DNA of 64,000 nucleotides from Paragordius varius (lineage: Eukaryota; Nematomorpha), in contig OZ176051.1 in the NCBI GenBank assembly GCA_964247055.1, positions 12,586,001 through 12,650,000 on the forward strand, given 5' to 3'. The translations under genes and the position numbers were made by a program. Shown here piece after piece: positions 21,266 to 32,100 of the stretch; positions within the stretch are counted from its first letter, which is position 1, and each line of letters begins with the position of its first letter. The notes under the pieces were generated by a model that had not been told where the DNA came from, searched no databases, and saw only the letters and a list, made by a program, of their open reading frames with translations.

Positions 21266-22278
21266 ATTCCTAGAAAAACTATTTGGTGGAGTCTCCGTCG
21301 TAAAAAGGTGCCAGAAAGTTATATTAAGTTATTACAAATAATGTACGAATCACACACCTCCAGGATTAAAACTCCATAAGGTTTATCAGAGCCCTTTTCA
21401 ATAAAGCATGGAGTCTACCAAGGCTCATCACTCAGCCCCTTATTGTTTATAATTTGTATGGACGAGGTAGCCAAGGTTGTTAATGTGAGTTCAGGATGGT
21501 ACTTAATGTATGCAGATGACATAATCATCTTGTCTGATTCATTAATTGAGTTGAAGCGAACGGTAAACAGATGGGTTGTTATGCTGGATCAACATGGTCT
21601 GAAAGTAAACAAAGCAAAAACCGAACTTATTACTTTTGGGGGTCCACAACATGAAATGGTAGTTGATGATAGTTGGGTTCTGAAGGGTAAAGAAAGTTGC
21701 AAATATCTGGGAGCTATGTTAAGTGCAGATGGTTCGTTGACTGATGATATTAATTTAAGAATAAAGAGCAGCTGGGTAAATTGGAAGAAAATTTCGAGCG
21801 TATTATGCGATCGAAATATTGATGTTAGAGTGAAAGGTAAGATTTACAGTTCAGTTGTCCATCCCTCAATGATGTATAATTCACAGACGTGGGGTGTCAA
21901 AAAATCCGAAGAAAGACATTTTAACGTGACTGAAATGAAAATGCTCAGAATGATGTGTGGGTAACAAGAAAGGACAGAATCGAGAATAGATTTATTCGTG
22001 GGAGCACAGATATTAAATCAATAGTGGAAAGAATGTCAAAAAATAGGCTACGTTGGTTCGGGCACATTGAAAGGAGAGATTCTAATTATATTGCAAAAAT
22101 AATAGATGGTTATATAGTTGAGGGAAAACGAGGACGTGGGCGGCCTAAAACGAAATGGATAGATACAGTAAAAAGAGAGCTAGCAAAATACGAGCTTAAT
22201 GCAGAGGACGCCATAGATAGAGTTTTATGCCGAGACAGGTTGTATAACATGACCGCTCTCACGACTGAAAACATGTAA
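21266..22278 (+). pseudogene. RTE LINE C-terminal RT and tail (after the LTR insertion)
   Basis: Continues the RT: GVYQGSSLSPL, the catalytic LMYADDIIILSD box (21500s), LKVNKAKTELITFGG, KYLGAMLSADGSL. The C-terminal region follows, with MMYNSQTWGVKKSEERHFN, RWFGHIERRD and a GKRGRGRPKTKWIDTVKREL basic tail, typical of RTE elements. A frame change occurs near 21960, where the two open pieces meet. The 3' end is ATGTAATAATAATAA-like. Confidence 0.9.
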
Positions 22279-22310
22279 TGTAATAATAATAATAAATAAC
22301 CTTATAATTT

Positions 22311-22824
22311 AAACCAAGAAAGAATTTTTCTTGCCATTCTTTTTTATTAGCATTAGATGTCATCATTTGAATTTATGTTTCAATATTAAGTAAATTTTTC
22401 CAAAAAATAGGAATATAATTTGAATAACGCTATAAAAAACAGTTAATTATGTTGATAAAAATATTTTATGGGAATGAGTTATAAAAAATAATGCAGGATA
22501 GCAATGAAAAGAATATATATATACTTAAATACAAAAAAAGAATGCAATAAAAATTTCAAAATAGAAAAGAAAATAGAATGCAAAAACAGAAACAACGTGC
22601 GCCAAAATTTTGAAATCATTTTAATGTATGGAAATTTTCTACATTTCGAATGGAGTAAAAAATAACAATTACTAAAATTAAATGTAAAGAAAATAAAATA
22701 TTAAAATAAGCGAAAATTCGTTTAAGTGTATTTTAAAAAAATTCATCAATAAAAAAATTTAAGTATCAATGTGGTCAAAGGGCAATTTTAAAGCGCTCTT
22801 AGGGCCGCGGTTTGAGTACCACTG
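22311..22824 (-). other. 5' leader and terminus of hAT-2B after the LINE
   Basis: AT-rich sequence homologous to hAT-2A 2590-3121 (for example, AGATGTCATCNTTTGAATTTATG), ending in the TIR. It is non-coding apart from the few codons upstream of the zinc finger. Confidence 0.7.
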
Positions 22825-25009
22825 ATAAACTGTTTATACCGTTTGAAGCTTCAAAATACCATCTACATAGGATATAAAATCGCGGGTTATATAAAATATT
22901 CCTGATGATATAAAAATTATAGAAAGATGTATTCGGATTATTATAGTGCTTTTGGTTTTGCCCCTTCCGAGGGATGTAAGAAAGTTATTTATATGGACGC
23001 TCCATATCAAGAAAATTACAAAATTAGCGCACATTTTATTTTTTTAGTGAAAGCTAATGCTAATTTCAAAAGATCTCGCTAAATCATAATCTACATATTA
23101 ACAAAACAATAATTTTAAAAAATACAATGTTGGAATGCTAAGTCCCAAATGTTACGCTCTAAAATGGTCTAATTCTCTTAAAACGCTAAAATGCCCCGAA
23201 TGAGAGATAAAAATTTAAGTCAAGCTAAATTTTGTTATCAATTAAAAATTTATACAAATACCTACTTTTTTTAAAAATTTAATTATAATTTGGTTAAAAT
23301 ATTTTGATATTATTTTAAGGAAACGTTTCAAAATTAAAAAATGCTTAAGATGCTATAAAACACTTCTTATTTATAATTCGATGAAGTTGAACAATCGCTT
23401 CAGAATTTAATTTAAATCATTTCTTTCAAATTTTAGCATGTAAAAAACACATTTTATATTATACATTTGGAGACGACTAGATATAATTAATTAAAATGAG
23501 TTGATATGAATGTTCATTGAATTATGCGGAAAAAGTTTTTTTTTTCATATCTTAGAACGTATTTTTGTTACGCCAAAATAGTATACCGCTACCAAAATTT
23601 TGTCATTAATTTAATTTTAAATATTTTTTTCTGGCAAATTATTTATTATTGTCAAAGTTTAGCCTATATTTATAATTATTATTGCTCAATCTCTGTCTTT
23701 TTGTTTTTATTTTAAAAAAAATACCCATTTTATAACGGTGAAAAAATTAGGGATTTTGGAGTCCATAAAATTTAAATTTTAAAAACTATTTTGCTTTATA
23801 TATGTAATTTTGATTTTCAGTGATATTTTTTGGAATTAAGGATTTAGCTTTTACTATATTTAACAATGTGCGCAAACTTCGCCATATTTTGGAAGGGGCA
23901 CTTACCCCAAAAGTTAAATACTTTCACTTATAAAGGTAAAAATCAAAATAATTATGATACATTATCTTATATATTTTTCATCAGGATATTTTTTGTTTAC
24001 AATGGGTATAGTTCATTTCACCAAAGTTTTGCTATAAATAAAATTTTTATGCGAAATTTTTACTTTTTCGGAAAATATTTATCGCACAATATCGATTTAG
24101 CGTTTATATAGTTTTTTAAGTGAAACAGATTAGTTAGCTTTCACCAATTTTTTTTAAAATACATTTTGATATATAGCAATTACCACAAAAAATAATAATT
24201 TTCGCACCACCAAAATGATATTATCTACAGAGCCATATATTTTATCAGGATAACTTTGTTTGTGCGCTCTGCATGCACAAAATGGTATTCATTAATATTT
24301 TCTTAAAATGGAGTTATTCAATCATAAAAAATATTTTATGTTGTTTTATACTGTAAAAAAAAGTTAACATTTTACACAATCGGATCGAATTTTAAACAAT
24401 ATGAGGAGGTACTTATCAGGATATAAATATAAATAATCTTTAAAATACTAATTGTTTAATATCGTTTTAATGATGTGTTTAAATAGTGAAAAATTAACTT
24501 ATTTAAAATATAAATGACCAAAACTATGTTTTTTTAAAAAAACATTATGTAAATCTTATTATAATCTAGGCTCGTTTAAACCATTTAACCAAGTACAAAA
24601 ATGTAAGATTTTAATTTACTTAACATATTTAAAAAGTCTCTGTCACAAAATATCAATCCAATTATAATTAATATATCATTTTCACTTCTAAAGTCTTTAA
24701 ACATTTATAATTGTCTTTGCGCATTTTAGACTGTCCGTTACACTTTAAGTTGGTTTTAAGCAGTTGAATTGGTGCTTAAACATTTAGACATTTTAAGATA
24801 CTGATTTTATTTTTATTTAATTTCAATATATTAATTCAAATTTTTGAATCATTTTTTTTCATTTATTAAATTAAAAACTAAAAAATATAAATAAAAAATA
24901 TTAATAAATAAAGATATCAGGTTAAAAACTTGTAAGATGGGGCTACATGTAAAAGGAAATATTTATTGTGTATATAATAAACAAGGTTGGTAATATATAA
25001 ATATATATA
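22825..25009. repeat. Block Q, unit A: AT-rich imperfect inverted repeat
   Basis: The first part (about 22835-23110) reappears inverted at about 23800-24060. For example, the GTATTCGGATTATTATAGTGC...CCCCTTCCGAGGG stretch is mirrored by GGGGCACTTACC...AATTATGATACATT. It matches unit B (43866-45157 plus 48597-49620) and unit C (from about 60130). It contains the empty site (around 24004) corresponding to the hAT-1C insertion in B. Short open frames here (22834-23034, 23524-23715, 23866-24111) are AT-rich, unlike any family I know, and I do not call them genes. Confidence 0.65.
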
Positions 25010-25011
25010 TA

Positions 25012-25242
25012 CCATTTCCCAGTCTAAATAAACGTTTTCCCAGTCAATCGAAACATTTTCCCAGTCTATCGAAACGTTTTCCCAGTCAATCGAAACATTT
25101 TCCCAGTCAATCGAAACGTTTTCCCAGTCAATCGAAACATTTTCCCAGTCAATAAAAACGTTTTCCCAGTCAATCGAAACGTTTTCTCAGTCAATCGAAA
25201 CGTTTTCCCAGTCAATAAAAACGTTTTCCCAGTCAATAAAAA
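25012..25242. repeat. Left array of eleven 21-bp modules
   Basis: Consensus CGTTTTCCCAGTCAATCGAAA, in two main forms (CG- or CA-start; ATCGAAA or ATAAAAA end). The outermost module is CCATTTCCCAGTCTAAATAAA. Module order is the mirror of the right array, including the single CTCAG variant at module 9. Likely transposase-binding sites. Confidence 0.9.
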
Positions 25243-25959
25243 CGGTTTTATTTTTGATAATAAATATCAAAACAAGATACAAAAATAACTTTTAACCATT
25301 ATCAGCGTAATATTAGGATATTATTTTGCAAAAAAACACAATTTTCCCCTTATATTTCACTACACAATCTTTGAACTTATCTTTGAAAGCTATATTTTAT
25401 TAGCTGGATGAGTATGGTTTTTGAGATTTTTTGAAGAAAATTAATAATTTATTTTTATCAATCGTTCGCATTTATATTCGGGGCTAACCTAAAATATCTA
25501 AAATTTCGAATTGAATTATAAAATTTAAATGTATTAACTCTTTACAATCAAAAGGAAACCTTTCAACTTTGTCCTTGATCAAAATACTGTTTTAAAGAAT
25601 AATTATACGATGAAAAAGTTGATTTTAATAAAAAAATATATTGGATAAAATACAAATACATAATATTATGGTACGCAAGTTTATGTTAATTTGAGATGTT
25701 TAAGTATGAAATTTTAATGTTTAAGGGCTAACCTGAAATGCAAATGGTATATAATTTGATTACTTATATACAATGCAGCGATTAAGTTTTAGATACGAGT
25801 TGTTAATTTTTCTGTGACTATCTGGTGTGCAATATTGTAATTATATACCATTATTTTCTCGTCTGCTTTTAATTTATTGGATAAAAACCTTACGTTGATT
25901 ATTTTGCCTACATCAAATTATCTATATAAGGTTCATTTTATTTAGTAATATTTTAGTAA

Positions 25960-26983
25960 TGTCAGTAACAGAAATCAAGAAAAAATTAGTTATATCTTAA
26001 CAAGAAAAGCGATTAGTAAAACGAGTTTTTTTGATGGAGAATGGACTGTGGATGTATCAAAGGATTTAGATATAAACTATAATACTGCTCGTCAAATTAT
26101 GTATAAATATAAAAAAACAATAGTTCAGAAATTCTAACTCGTGGAGGCACTAAAAATAAAAAAATTACGGAAGATATTATGCATTTCATAGATAATAAAC
26201 TAACTTATCAGCGGTCATTAACAATTAACCAGTTAAAAAATTTTTTGGAAGATGAACAAAAAATAAAATTATATAAATCCTCTATAGACCCAGTAATCAA
26301 ATCCTTAAAAATAACTTTGAAGTTAGCCCATCATCTTGAAAAAGTCAATGATCCTCAAATAATAGATTTAAGGAAAAAATACGCAATATGGTTTTCACAA
26401 TCTTTCTCCGATGACTTAACAAATATTATTTATTTGGATGAATGCGGTTATAATAACCATATTAGAAGAAGCCAAGGTCGACTCCAAAAGTGGCACGAGA
26501 GCCAATATTGTGGTGCCTAGCGTAAAAGGCAGAAACATCACTTTTATTAAAGCTCTGTCATTAAGAGGTATGGTTTATTACGAAATAGAAAGCCAAAGAA
26601 CAGTCAATTCCCAACGCTTTACAAGTTTTTTTGATGGACTTTGTGAATATTTAAAGCGGGACGATATTTAATATCATTTTATTATGGACAATGCACGGAT
26701 TCATAAAAAAAATGAATTAAAAGGTAGAGCCTATTTATACAAATACAAAATTGATTTTTTGTCCCCGTACATTAATATGTTAAATCCAATCGAAATGGCA
26801 TTTTCAAAAATGAAAAATTTTGTCCGACAAAATATTATATTAAATAATATGAATGCGAATGTGGAATTAGTGAATCTGATAAAATTGGCAGCGGGCTCCA
26901 TAACATCGGAGGGTAGCAGAAATTATTTTGAAAATATAATGACAAATATGGTAAAGGCGGCAGCCGGTTTACCTTATATGTGA
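25960..26983 (+). pseudogene. Tc1/IS630-like DDE transposase (broken)
   Basis: The N-terminal helix-turn-helix part starts with MSVTEIKKKLV near 25960 and continues in another frame as VSKDLDINYNTARQIMYKYK. Then come 26179-26520 (RSLTINQLKNFLED; first catalytic Asp in YLDECGYN), 26438-26671 (VPSVKGRNITFIKALS) and 26684-26983 (second Asp in MDNARIHK; catalytic Glu in MLNPIE). The Asp-to-Glu spacing counts to 34 residues, the DD34E type. At least four stops or frame changes separate the parts, so this copy cannot make transposase, although its ends are well kept. Size (~340 residues) is normal for the family. Confidence 0.9.
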
Positions 26984-27265
26984 TCTTTTTATAACATATA
27001 CAATAAATGAAAATCATTTTTTAATATATTATCTCAATTTGTCTCTTTAATAAAATCAAACAATGATTGATTTATTCAGGTGTATGTACAGTAATAATTC
27101 AACTTTTTAAAAATAAGTCATTAAAAAATGTGTAGTGGAAATATGGGAAAAATTGTCATTCAATAATTGTGTTTTCTTGCAAAATAATATCCTAATATTA
27201 CGCTGATAATGGTTAAAAGTTATTTTTGTATCTTGTTTTGATATTTATTATCAAAAATAAAACCG

Positions 27266-27496
27266 TTTTTATTGACTGGGAAAACGTTTTTATTGACTGG
27301 GAAAACGTTTCGAATGACTGAGAAAACGTTTCGATTGACTGGGAAAACGTTTTTATTGACTGGGAAAATGTTTCGATTGACTGGGAAAACGTTTCGATTG
27401 ACTGGGAAAATGTTTCGATTGACTGGGAAAACGTTTTGATTGACTGGGAAAATGTTTCGATTGACTGGGAAAACGTTTATTTAGACTGGGAAATGG
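27266..27496. repeat. Right array of eleven 21-bp modules
   Basis: Inverted counterpart of 25012-25242, with the same number and order of module types. Only a few single-base differences are seen. Confidence 0.9.
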
Positions 27497-27498
27497 TA

Positions 27499-27624
27499 TA
27501 TCACATCGGGCTGGTATAATATATATATATATATATATATATGCGCCTAACTTAATGTGTATAAATGTATTCGAATTCATAGGGGGTAAAATGCCTGCAA
27601 TACGGTTTTTTCAATAATATAATC
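27499..27624. other. Host unit sequence with AT microsatellite
   Basis: Short stretch homologous to unit B 49611-49751, with a (TA)n run at 27519-27542. It lies between two independent transposon insertions. Confidence 0.6.
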
Positions 27625-27999
27625 CAGGGGTGGCCAACGAGGTGACCGCGACAACTCAAAAAGTGACCGCCTGAAAATATTTTTTTTTAAAAAATTTTAT
27701 TGATTTTTTTCGGATAGTTGGCTACTTCTGAGCGAATTTAAATTTAAAATACAAAAAAATACGGTTTAAATTAAAAAAAAACGTCTAAGAAAAGGGTGTA
27801 AAAAAATTATTTTATTAATTATAATTCATATGTTTTGGAGCATTTGCATTAAAACTTAAAATCAGTCATTTCCCTTGAATATATCAAAACTTTGAGCAAA
27901 GCTTATTCATAAATCAGAAGCATAATCGTGAAGTTAGATTTGATTTGATACACCAAAAGTAGGTTTTTAAAACTTATATTTTAGAATGAGCCAAAAAAG

Positions 28000-28281
28000 T
28001 TGTACAGATACAAGAAAGATTGGGAGCATGAATACTCTTTTATTATGATAAATGAAACATGCACCTGTCTAATATGCAATAGTACTGTTGCTTTGCCCAA
28101 AAAGTCAAATATTGAAAGACATTATAGATCTCTGCATCCACATTACTCCAAACACTACCCCTTACAAACTCAAGAACGCAACATTAAAGTAAAGGAATTA
28201 AAAGAACAATTATCCGCCTCACAAAATAGCATACTTTCAACAAAGACTATAAAAATGCTACGATTGCTTCATTCAAGGTAG
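28000..28281 (+). pseudogene. hAT-4 transposase N-terminus with BED-like zinc finger
   Basis: Zinc finger at about residues 23-46: CTCLICNSTVALPKKSNIER followed by HYRSLH (C-x2-C...H-x4-H). Then comes a Lys/Glu-rich segment. The frame ends at 28281; downstream coding (VAEILIRNNKPF, then EIFKEAFISAYDILFENFD, SLSRNTVMRRAEDI) continues in shifted frames up to the main ORF at 28467, so about two or three small indels separate this from the catalytic part. Confidence 0.85.
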
Positions 28282-28466
28282 CGGAAATACTCATTCGGAA
28301 CAATAAGCCATTTAAGATGGTGAAATATTTAAAGAAGCCTTTATTAGCGCTTATGATATTTTATTTGAAAATTTTGATAACAAAAATAATATTATGACAG
28401 CTATTAAAAGCATAAGCTTATCGAGAAATACCGTTATGCGCAGGGCTGAAGATATTAGTAATAATC

Positions 28467-29789
28467 TTGATGAAATTTTACATGAAAATATTAATAACTG
28501 TATTGCAACTCGATGAGTCCACCGATTATGTTGGAATCGCCCAATTATGCATTTTCATTCGTATGACATTTAGTGATTTATCTGCAAAGGAGGAATTATT
28601 AACTATAATACCTCTCCACGAACGAACCAGAGGGCAGGATATTTTTGATTCTTTTTATAAATTTATCACAGATACGAAACTTCCCATCGTAAAACCCGCA
28701 TCTATAACTACTGATGGAGCTCCAGCTATGATTGGCGTTAACAACGGCTTTATCTCTTTATGTAAAAATCACAGTGCATTTCCCAAGTTCATTGATTACC
28801 ATTGTATAATCCATAATCAAGTTTCATGTTCAAAAGTTTTAAAATACCATCATGTAATGAACCCCTGTTTTAAAATTGTTAACGCCATTCTAACAAAAAG
28901 CTTGTCCCGCCGCCAATTTCGAATTTTGTTAAATGAGTGCGGCGTGGAATATGGAGAACTTTTATTACATACTGATGTAAGGTGGTTGAGTCGTGCCGCA
29001 TTTTTAATTAGATTTAGGCAACTTTTACCACAAATAGAAATTTTTTTAGAGAATTCTAAATTTTCATACCCTGAATTGAAAGATCAAGATTGGCTGCTTG
29101 ATCTTGCATTTTTATGCGATATCACGGAAAAATTGCATAAATTAAACATCCAATTACAAGGAAAAGATAAAACAATAATGGATATGATGGGTGCTTTAAA
29201 ATCTTTTAAGGAAACACTAACAGTAGTAGAAACACAATTAAAAAACCGAGATTTAAAACATTTTTTTAATCTGGCAGCGGTGTCTGAAAAAATAGAGAAT
29301 CTCTCTTTTGAAAAATATGCAGATGATATTGGTCTGCTTATTAATGATTTTGAAAAACGATTTTCATCTATAAATAAACTTGAAGACATCGCTATTTTTT
29401 TATCATGCCCATTTAATAATAATAATAATGTTGAATATATTGCTCAAAAACTCAGCCACTTTCTTAGTGTACCAAATTTAGCAGAGTTGGAAGAGGAATT
29501 AATAAATGTTAAATGCGATATCCATCTAAAATCATTAGGATCAGATATATATAAATTTATAAATAAAGATAAATACCCCCATATTTGGAAAACCGCTGCA
29601 TTATTCAATTCTTTTTTTGGATCCACATATTTATGTGAATCGGCTTTTTCAATTATGAATGCTATCAAAACTAAACAGAGGTCACAATTAACTAATAAAC
29701 ATTTAGAATCATGTTTGAGAATTGCTTTGACTTCATTTGAACCTAATTTAGATAAACTTTCTGAATTTTTTCGCAGTCGGGCGTTTTAA
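28467..29789 (+). CDS. hAT-4 transposase, catalytic and dimerisation domains
   Basis: A 440-codon frame of a GTF2IRD2/ZBED5-like hAT transposase. First catalytic Asp region QLDESTDYVGIAQL at residues ~14-27; second in ITTDGAPAMIGVNNGF near residue 80; then YHCIIHNQ and HTDVRWLSRAAFL. The insertion domain follows. The C-terminal hAT dimerisation region is at ~360-425 (FGSTYLCESAFSIMNAIKT, RSQLTNKHLESCLRIA), holding the expected catalytic Glu. The true start lies upstream in the zinc-finger part at 28000, so this frame alone is N-terminally incomplete. The long open frame and perfect ends point to recent activity. It cuts and pastes DNA, creating 8-bp duplications. Confidence 0.92.
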   Translation: MMKFYMKILITVLQLDESTDYVGIAQLCIFIRMTFSDLSAKEELLTIIPLHERTRGQDIFDSFYKFITDTKLPIVKPASITTDGAPAMIGVNNGFISLCKNHSAFPKFIDYHCIIHNQVSCSKVLKYHHVMNPCFKIVNAILTKSLSRRQFRILLNECGVEYGELLLHTDVRWLSRAAFLIRFRQLLPQIEIFLENSKFSYPELKDQDWLLDLAFLCDITEKLHKLNIQLQGKDKTIMDMMGALKSFKETLTVVETQLKNRDLKHFFNLAAVSEKIENLSFEKYADDIGLLINDFEKRFSSINKLEDIAIFLSCPFNNNNNVEYIAQKLSHFLSVPNLAELEEELINVKCDIHLKSLGSDIYKFINKDKYPHIWKTAALFNSFFGSTYLCESAFSIMNAIKTKQRSQLTNKHLESCLRIALTSFEPNLDKLSEFFRSRAF

Positions 29790-30319
29790 ATATTTTTTTC
29801 TTTATTAAATATGGATGTTTATCGAGTTGTATTTTCGCTTAATAAAAAGCCGATTTACTAAAAAATATGTGGATAGAATTAAAACTGATACAATTTTAAT
29901 GTACTCTTATTTATGTTCAAATTATGGTTCTAAATTGGAATGATATTTTTTATTTCTTTTATTTTTTGTATCATAATGTATTCTCCCCTGTAATTTCAAA
30001 TGCATTGTTTAAATTTTTATATTGTAAAATTTCATATAATAGAAATTTAATAAATAAATATTTTGAAGTGTTTTATGTTGGTTAAAAAATTAAGGTAGTT
30101 AATAACCCGTTGTCTTTTAATTAAAATTATTTTTGTATTTGGTTGATAGATAAAAAAATTACAATTTTAAAATGGTTTAAACAAGTCACTCTAATCTGTA
30201 AAGCAGGTATATACATCATTTAAAGTGTTGATTGAGTTTTTTTGATAACTATTTCTGGGTGACCGCGAACACTTTTTTTAACAAAAAAACTCGCGACAAA
30301 AAAAGTGTGGCCACCCCTG

Positions 30320-30600
30320 ATATAATCTATATATTTATAAAAATAGAAAATACTGACTTTATGATCTGTTTCCGGAAAACTGGTAGACCCATTCAAATCC
30401 AAATCTCGAAAAAATATAGTCATTAATGAATGCCCTGACAATAGCTTCGCCTATTTTTGAATTAGGTCGCTAGTTCGGCCCCACCCCGTGTAAAAAACGG
30501 TTTTTTTTGAAAACAGAAGTCCACAAAAATTGGGTCTGTGAGACAATTTTGTGGAAAAAGTGTTGGACCACTCGATTTTAAATATGATTTTTTTACTTAT
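30320..30600. other. Host unit sequence after hAT-4
   Basis: Matches unit B/C spacer at 49747-50030. No gene is seen; the short open frames on either strand have no recognisable motif. Confidence 0.5.
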
Positions 30601-32100
30601 TTTCGATTGCGCCGAACATAGTCGGCTCACCTTTTAATTTAGGCCCTCTTTTTACCCGCTCTCCCAGTAAAATGTAATTTTTTTAAAAAAAGTCCACAAA
30701 AATAATTTTTTGAATTTATTTTTTGCCCAAGGTACGAGACCGTATAAAATTCAATGAGGATTGCAGGTATTCCCTGTTATAAGGCAAAAATTTTAGTCGT
30801 GGGTGTTTCTTATATTGGCTGCTGGGTAAGGAGATACCCGCTAAAATCTGCCCGTCATATGGAAATACCGTACCCTTGGAGCTAAATTTTAAATTTATAA
30901 GACCATATGAGCCGTTAATTAGGCCTTTCACGCCCTGAAAAATGCGCCACCATAGAATGCTTTTTCAGTTGAGGCAATTTTTCCAAAAACTAATGAGAGC
31001 ATATGGAATCAATCATGATTCTAGATATTCTCCGTAAAAATGGAAAATTTTAATATGCTTTTATTGTATCAGCCTCTGGGAAGGGAGCTAACCTCCTAAA
31101 ACTGCGCCACCATATCTAAATTGCGTTGTTTAGGAGTTAATTTGTAGATGACCTATCAGGCCATATAAATTTAATAAGGCCTATAATATTAACTGTAAAA
31201 AATTTAGTAGGTCGGTTTTTCTATTAGCCGTTAATTAGGCCCTTTACGCCTTAAAAAATGCGTTATCACTGAACTATTATTTAGTTTTGACATTCCAAAA
31301 ACTATTAAGAACATATGGAATAAATGATGATTCCAGGTATTCTCCTATAAAGCCAAAAAATTTTATCGAACGTCTTTTTTATATTGGCCTCTGGGTAGGG
31401 GCCTACCCGCCTACAACTGCGCTCATATCGATACAGCTGGGTTTGGAGGCAAATTTTAGAAAACTTATTAGGCCATATGAGTTCAATAAGGGCCTGAAAT
31501 ATTACCCGTAAAAAGGCAAAAATTCAAGTCGAGCGGTTTTATTAAATTACTCCTTAATTAGGCTCTTGTCCTGAAAAATGCGCTATATAGAATGACTTTG
31601 AGGCAATTTTTCGAATATCCCACGAGAGCATATAGAATCAATCATAAATCCAGGTATACCCGAATTAAGGCAAAAATTTTAATCTAACGTTTTTTGTTTC
31701 CCCCCTGGATAGGGGGCTACCCGCGTAAAACGTCATATTACCATTAGGTAGTGTCGAGGTATTTTTTCGAATAAACCATGAAACAATGGTATCGAAGACG
31801 ATTCTAAATATTTACCCTATAAAAGCAAAGAAGTTAACCCGGCGCTTTTTCCACATAGGTCTATGGGTAGGGGTCTACCGGTTTAAAACTGAGACGCCAT
31901 CCGAAAATGGCGTGGTTTTGGAGCTTATTTTCAATAACTTAAGAAGCCATACGAGTTCAATAAAGGCTTTAAATAATACCCATAAAGAGGTAAAAATTAT
32001 AGTATAGCGGTTTTTCCGTTAGCCGTCAATTTGGGGCCTTCAAACCAATAAAAAATATATTAGTATGAATGCACAGTTTTGAAAATTCTTGAAACACCGT
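30600..32100. repeat. Block R, first copy: degenerate ~315-bp tandem repeat
   Basis: A repeating motif CTGGGTAGGGGNCTACCCG is seen near 30822, 31076, 31391, 31705 and 31861. The best spacings are about 315 bp; the first and last units are shortened. Each unit also has GGCAATTTTTCCAAAAAC, AGAGCATATGGAATCAATCA and GGCCATATGAGTTCAATAAG. The same array is at 50080-51560. Non-coding. Confidence 0.75.

Larger units (their letters stand above)
15055..22294 (+). mobile_element. RTE-type LINE, full length, interrupted by an LTR element
   Basis: A 16-bp target-site duplication, AATAACCTTATAATTT, lies at 15039-15054 and 22295-22310. The LINE itself, leaving out the LTR element and its 5-bp duplication, is about 3.4 kb, the normal size for an RTE element. 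It has a ~490-bp 5' leader (15055-15544), an apurinic-like endonuclease, reverse transcriptase and a short AATAAT-repeat 3' tail rather than poly(A), as RTE elements have. The LTR element at 17423-21260 sits inside the RT domain. Confidence 0.92.
13179..22824 (-). mobile_element. hAT-2B: hAT transposon carrying a nested LINE and LTR element
   Basis: Left end CAGTGGTACTCACC; right end ...GTTTGAGTACCACTG. The flanks ATATAAAG and ATAAACTG are similar but not identical, so the 8-bp target duplication is tentative. Units B (near 44075) and C (near 60140) show the same host sequence without the insert, which supports the boundaries. Without the nested RTE insertion it is about 2.4 kb. Its minus-strand transposase is homologous to hAT-2A. 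A (AT)n run lies at 13925-13959. Confidence 0.85.
25012..27496 (+). mobile_element. Tc1/IS630-like DNA transposon with modular terminal repeats
   Basis: 2485 bp flanked by TA (25010-25011 and 27497-27498). The corresponding unit B sequence (about 49600) has no insert. Terminal inverted repeats are ~333 bp (25012-25344 and 27165-27496). The outer 231 bp of each are eleven 21-bp modules, the inner ~100 bp unique. It encodes a DD34E transposase in broken frames. Confidence 0.93.
27625..30319 (+). mobile_element. hAT-4: young, nearly complete hAT transposon
   Basis: 2695 bp with terminal repeats CAGGGGTGGCCAAC / ...GTGGCCACCCCTG and a perfect 8-bp target duplication ATATAATC (27617-27624 and 30320-30327). 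The uninterrupted site is visible in unit B near 49747. It encodes a transposase, most of it open. Confidence 0.95.

Noticed and set aside
13179-22824. A Polinton/Maverick-type large virus-like element, given the ~9.6-kb length and hAT-like ends
   Set aside because: No protein-primed polymerase, packaging ATPase, protease or capsid gene is visible. The length is explained by nested LINE and LTR insertions.
22834-24111. Short open frames in block Q as small host genes
   Set aside because: They are very AT-rich, lie in inverted repeats, are not conserved as frames in units B and C, and lack motifs.
25012-25242. Regular ~21-bp repeats that could suggest a CRISPR array
   Set aside because: There are no spacers; the repeats abut each other, are mirrored at 27266-27496, and form the ends of a TA-flanked transposon.
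30716-32007. Short open frames in block R (for example 31287-31511, 31786-32007)
   Set aside because: They fall inside a degenerate tandem repeat and are not kept in the second copy at 50080-51560.
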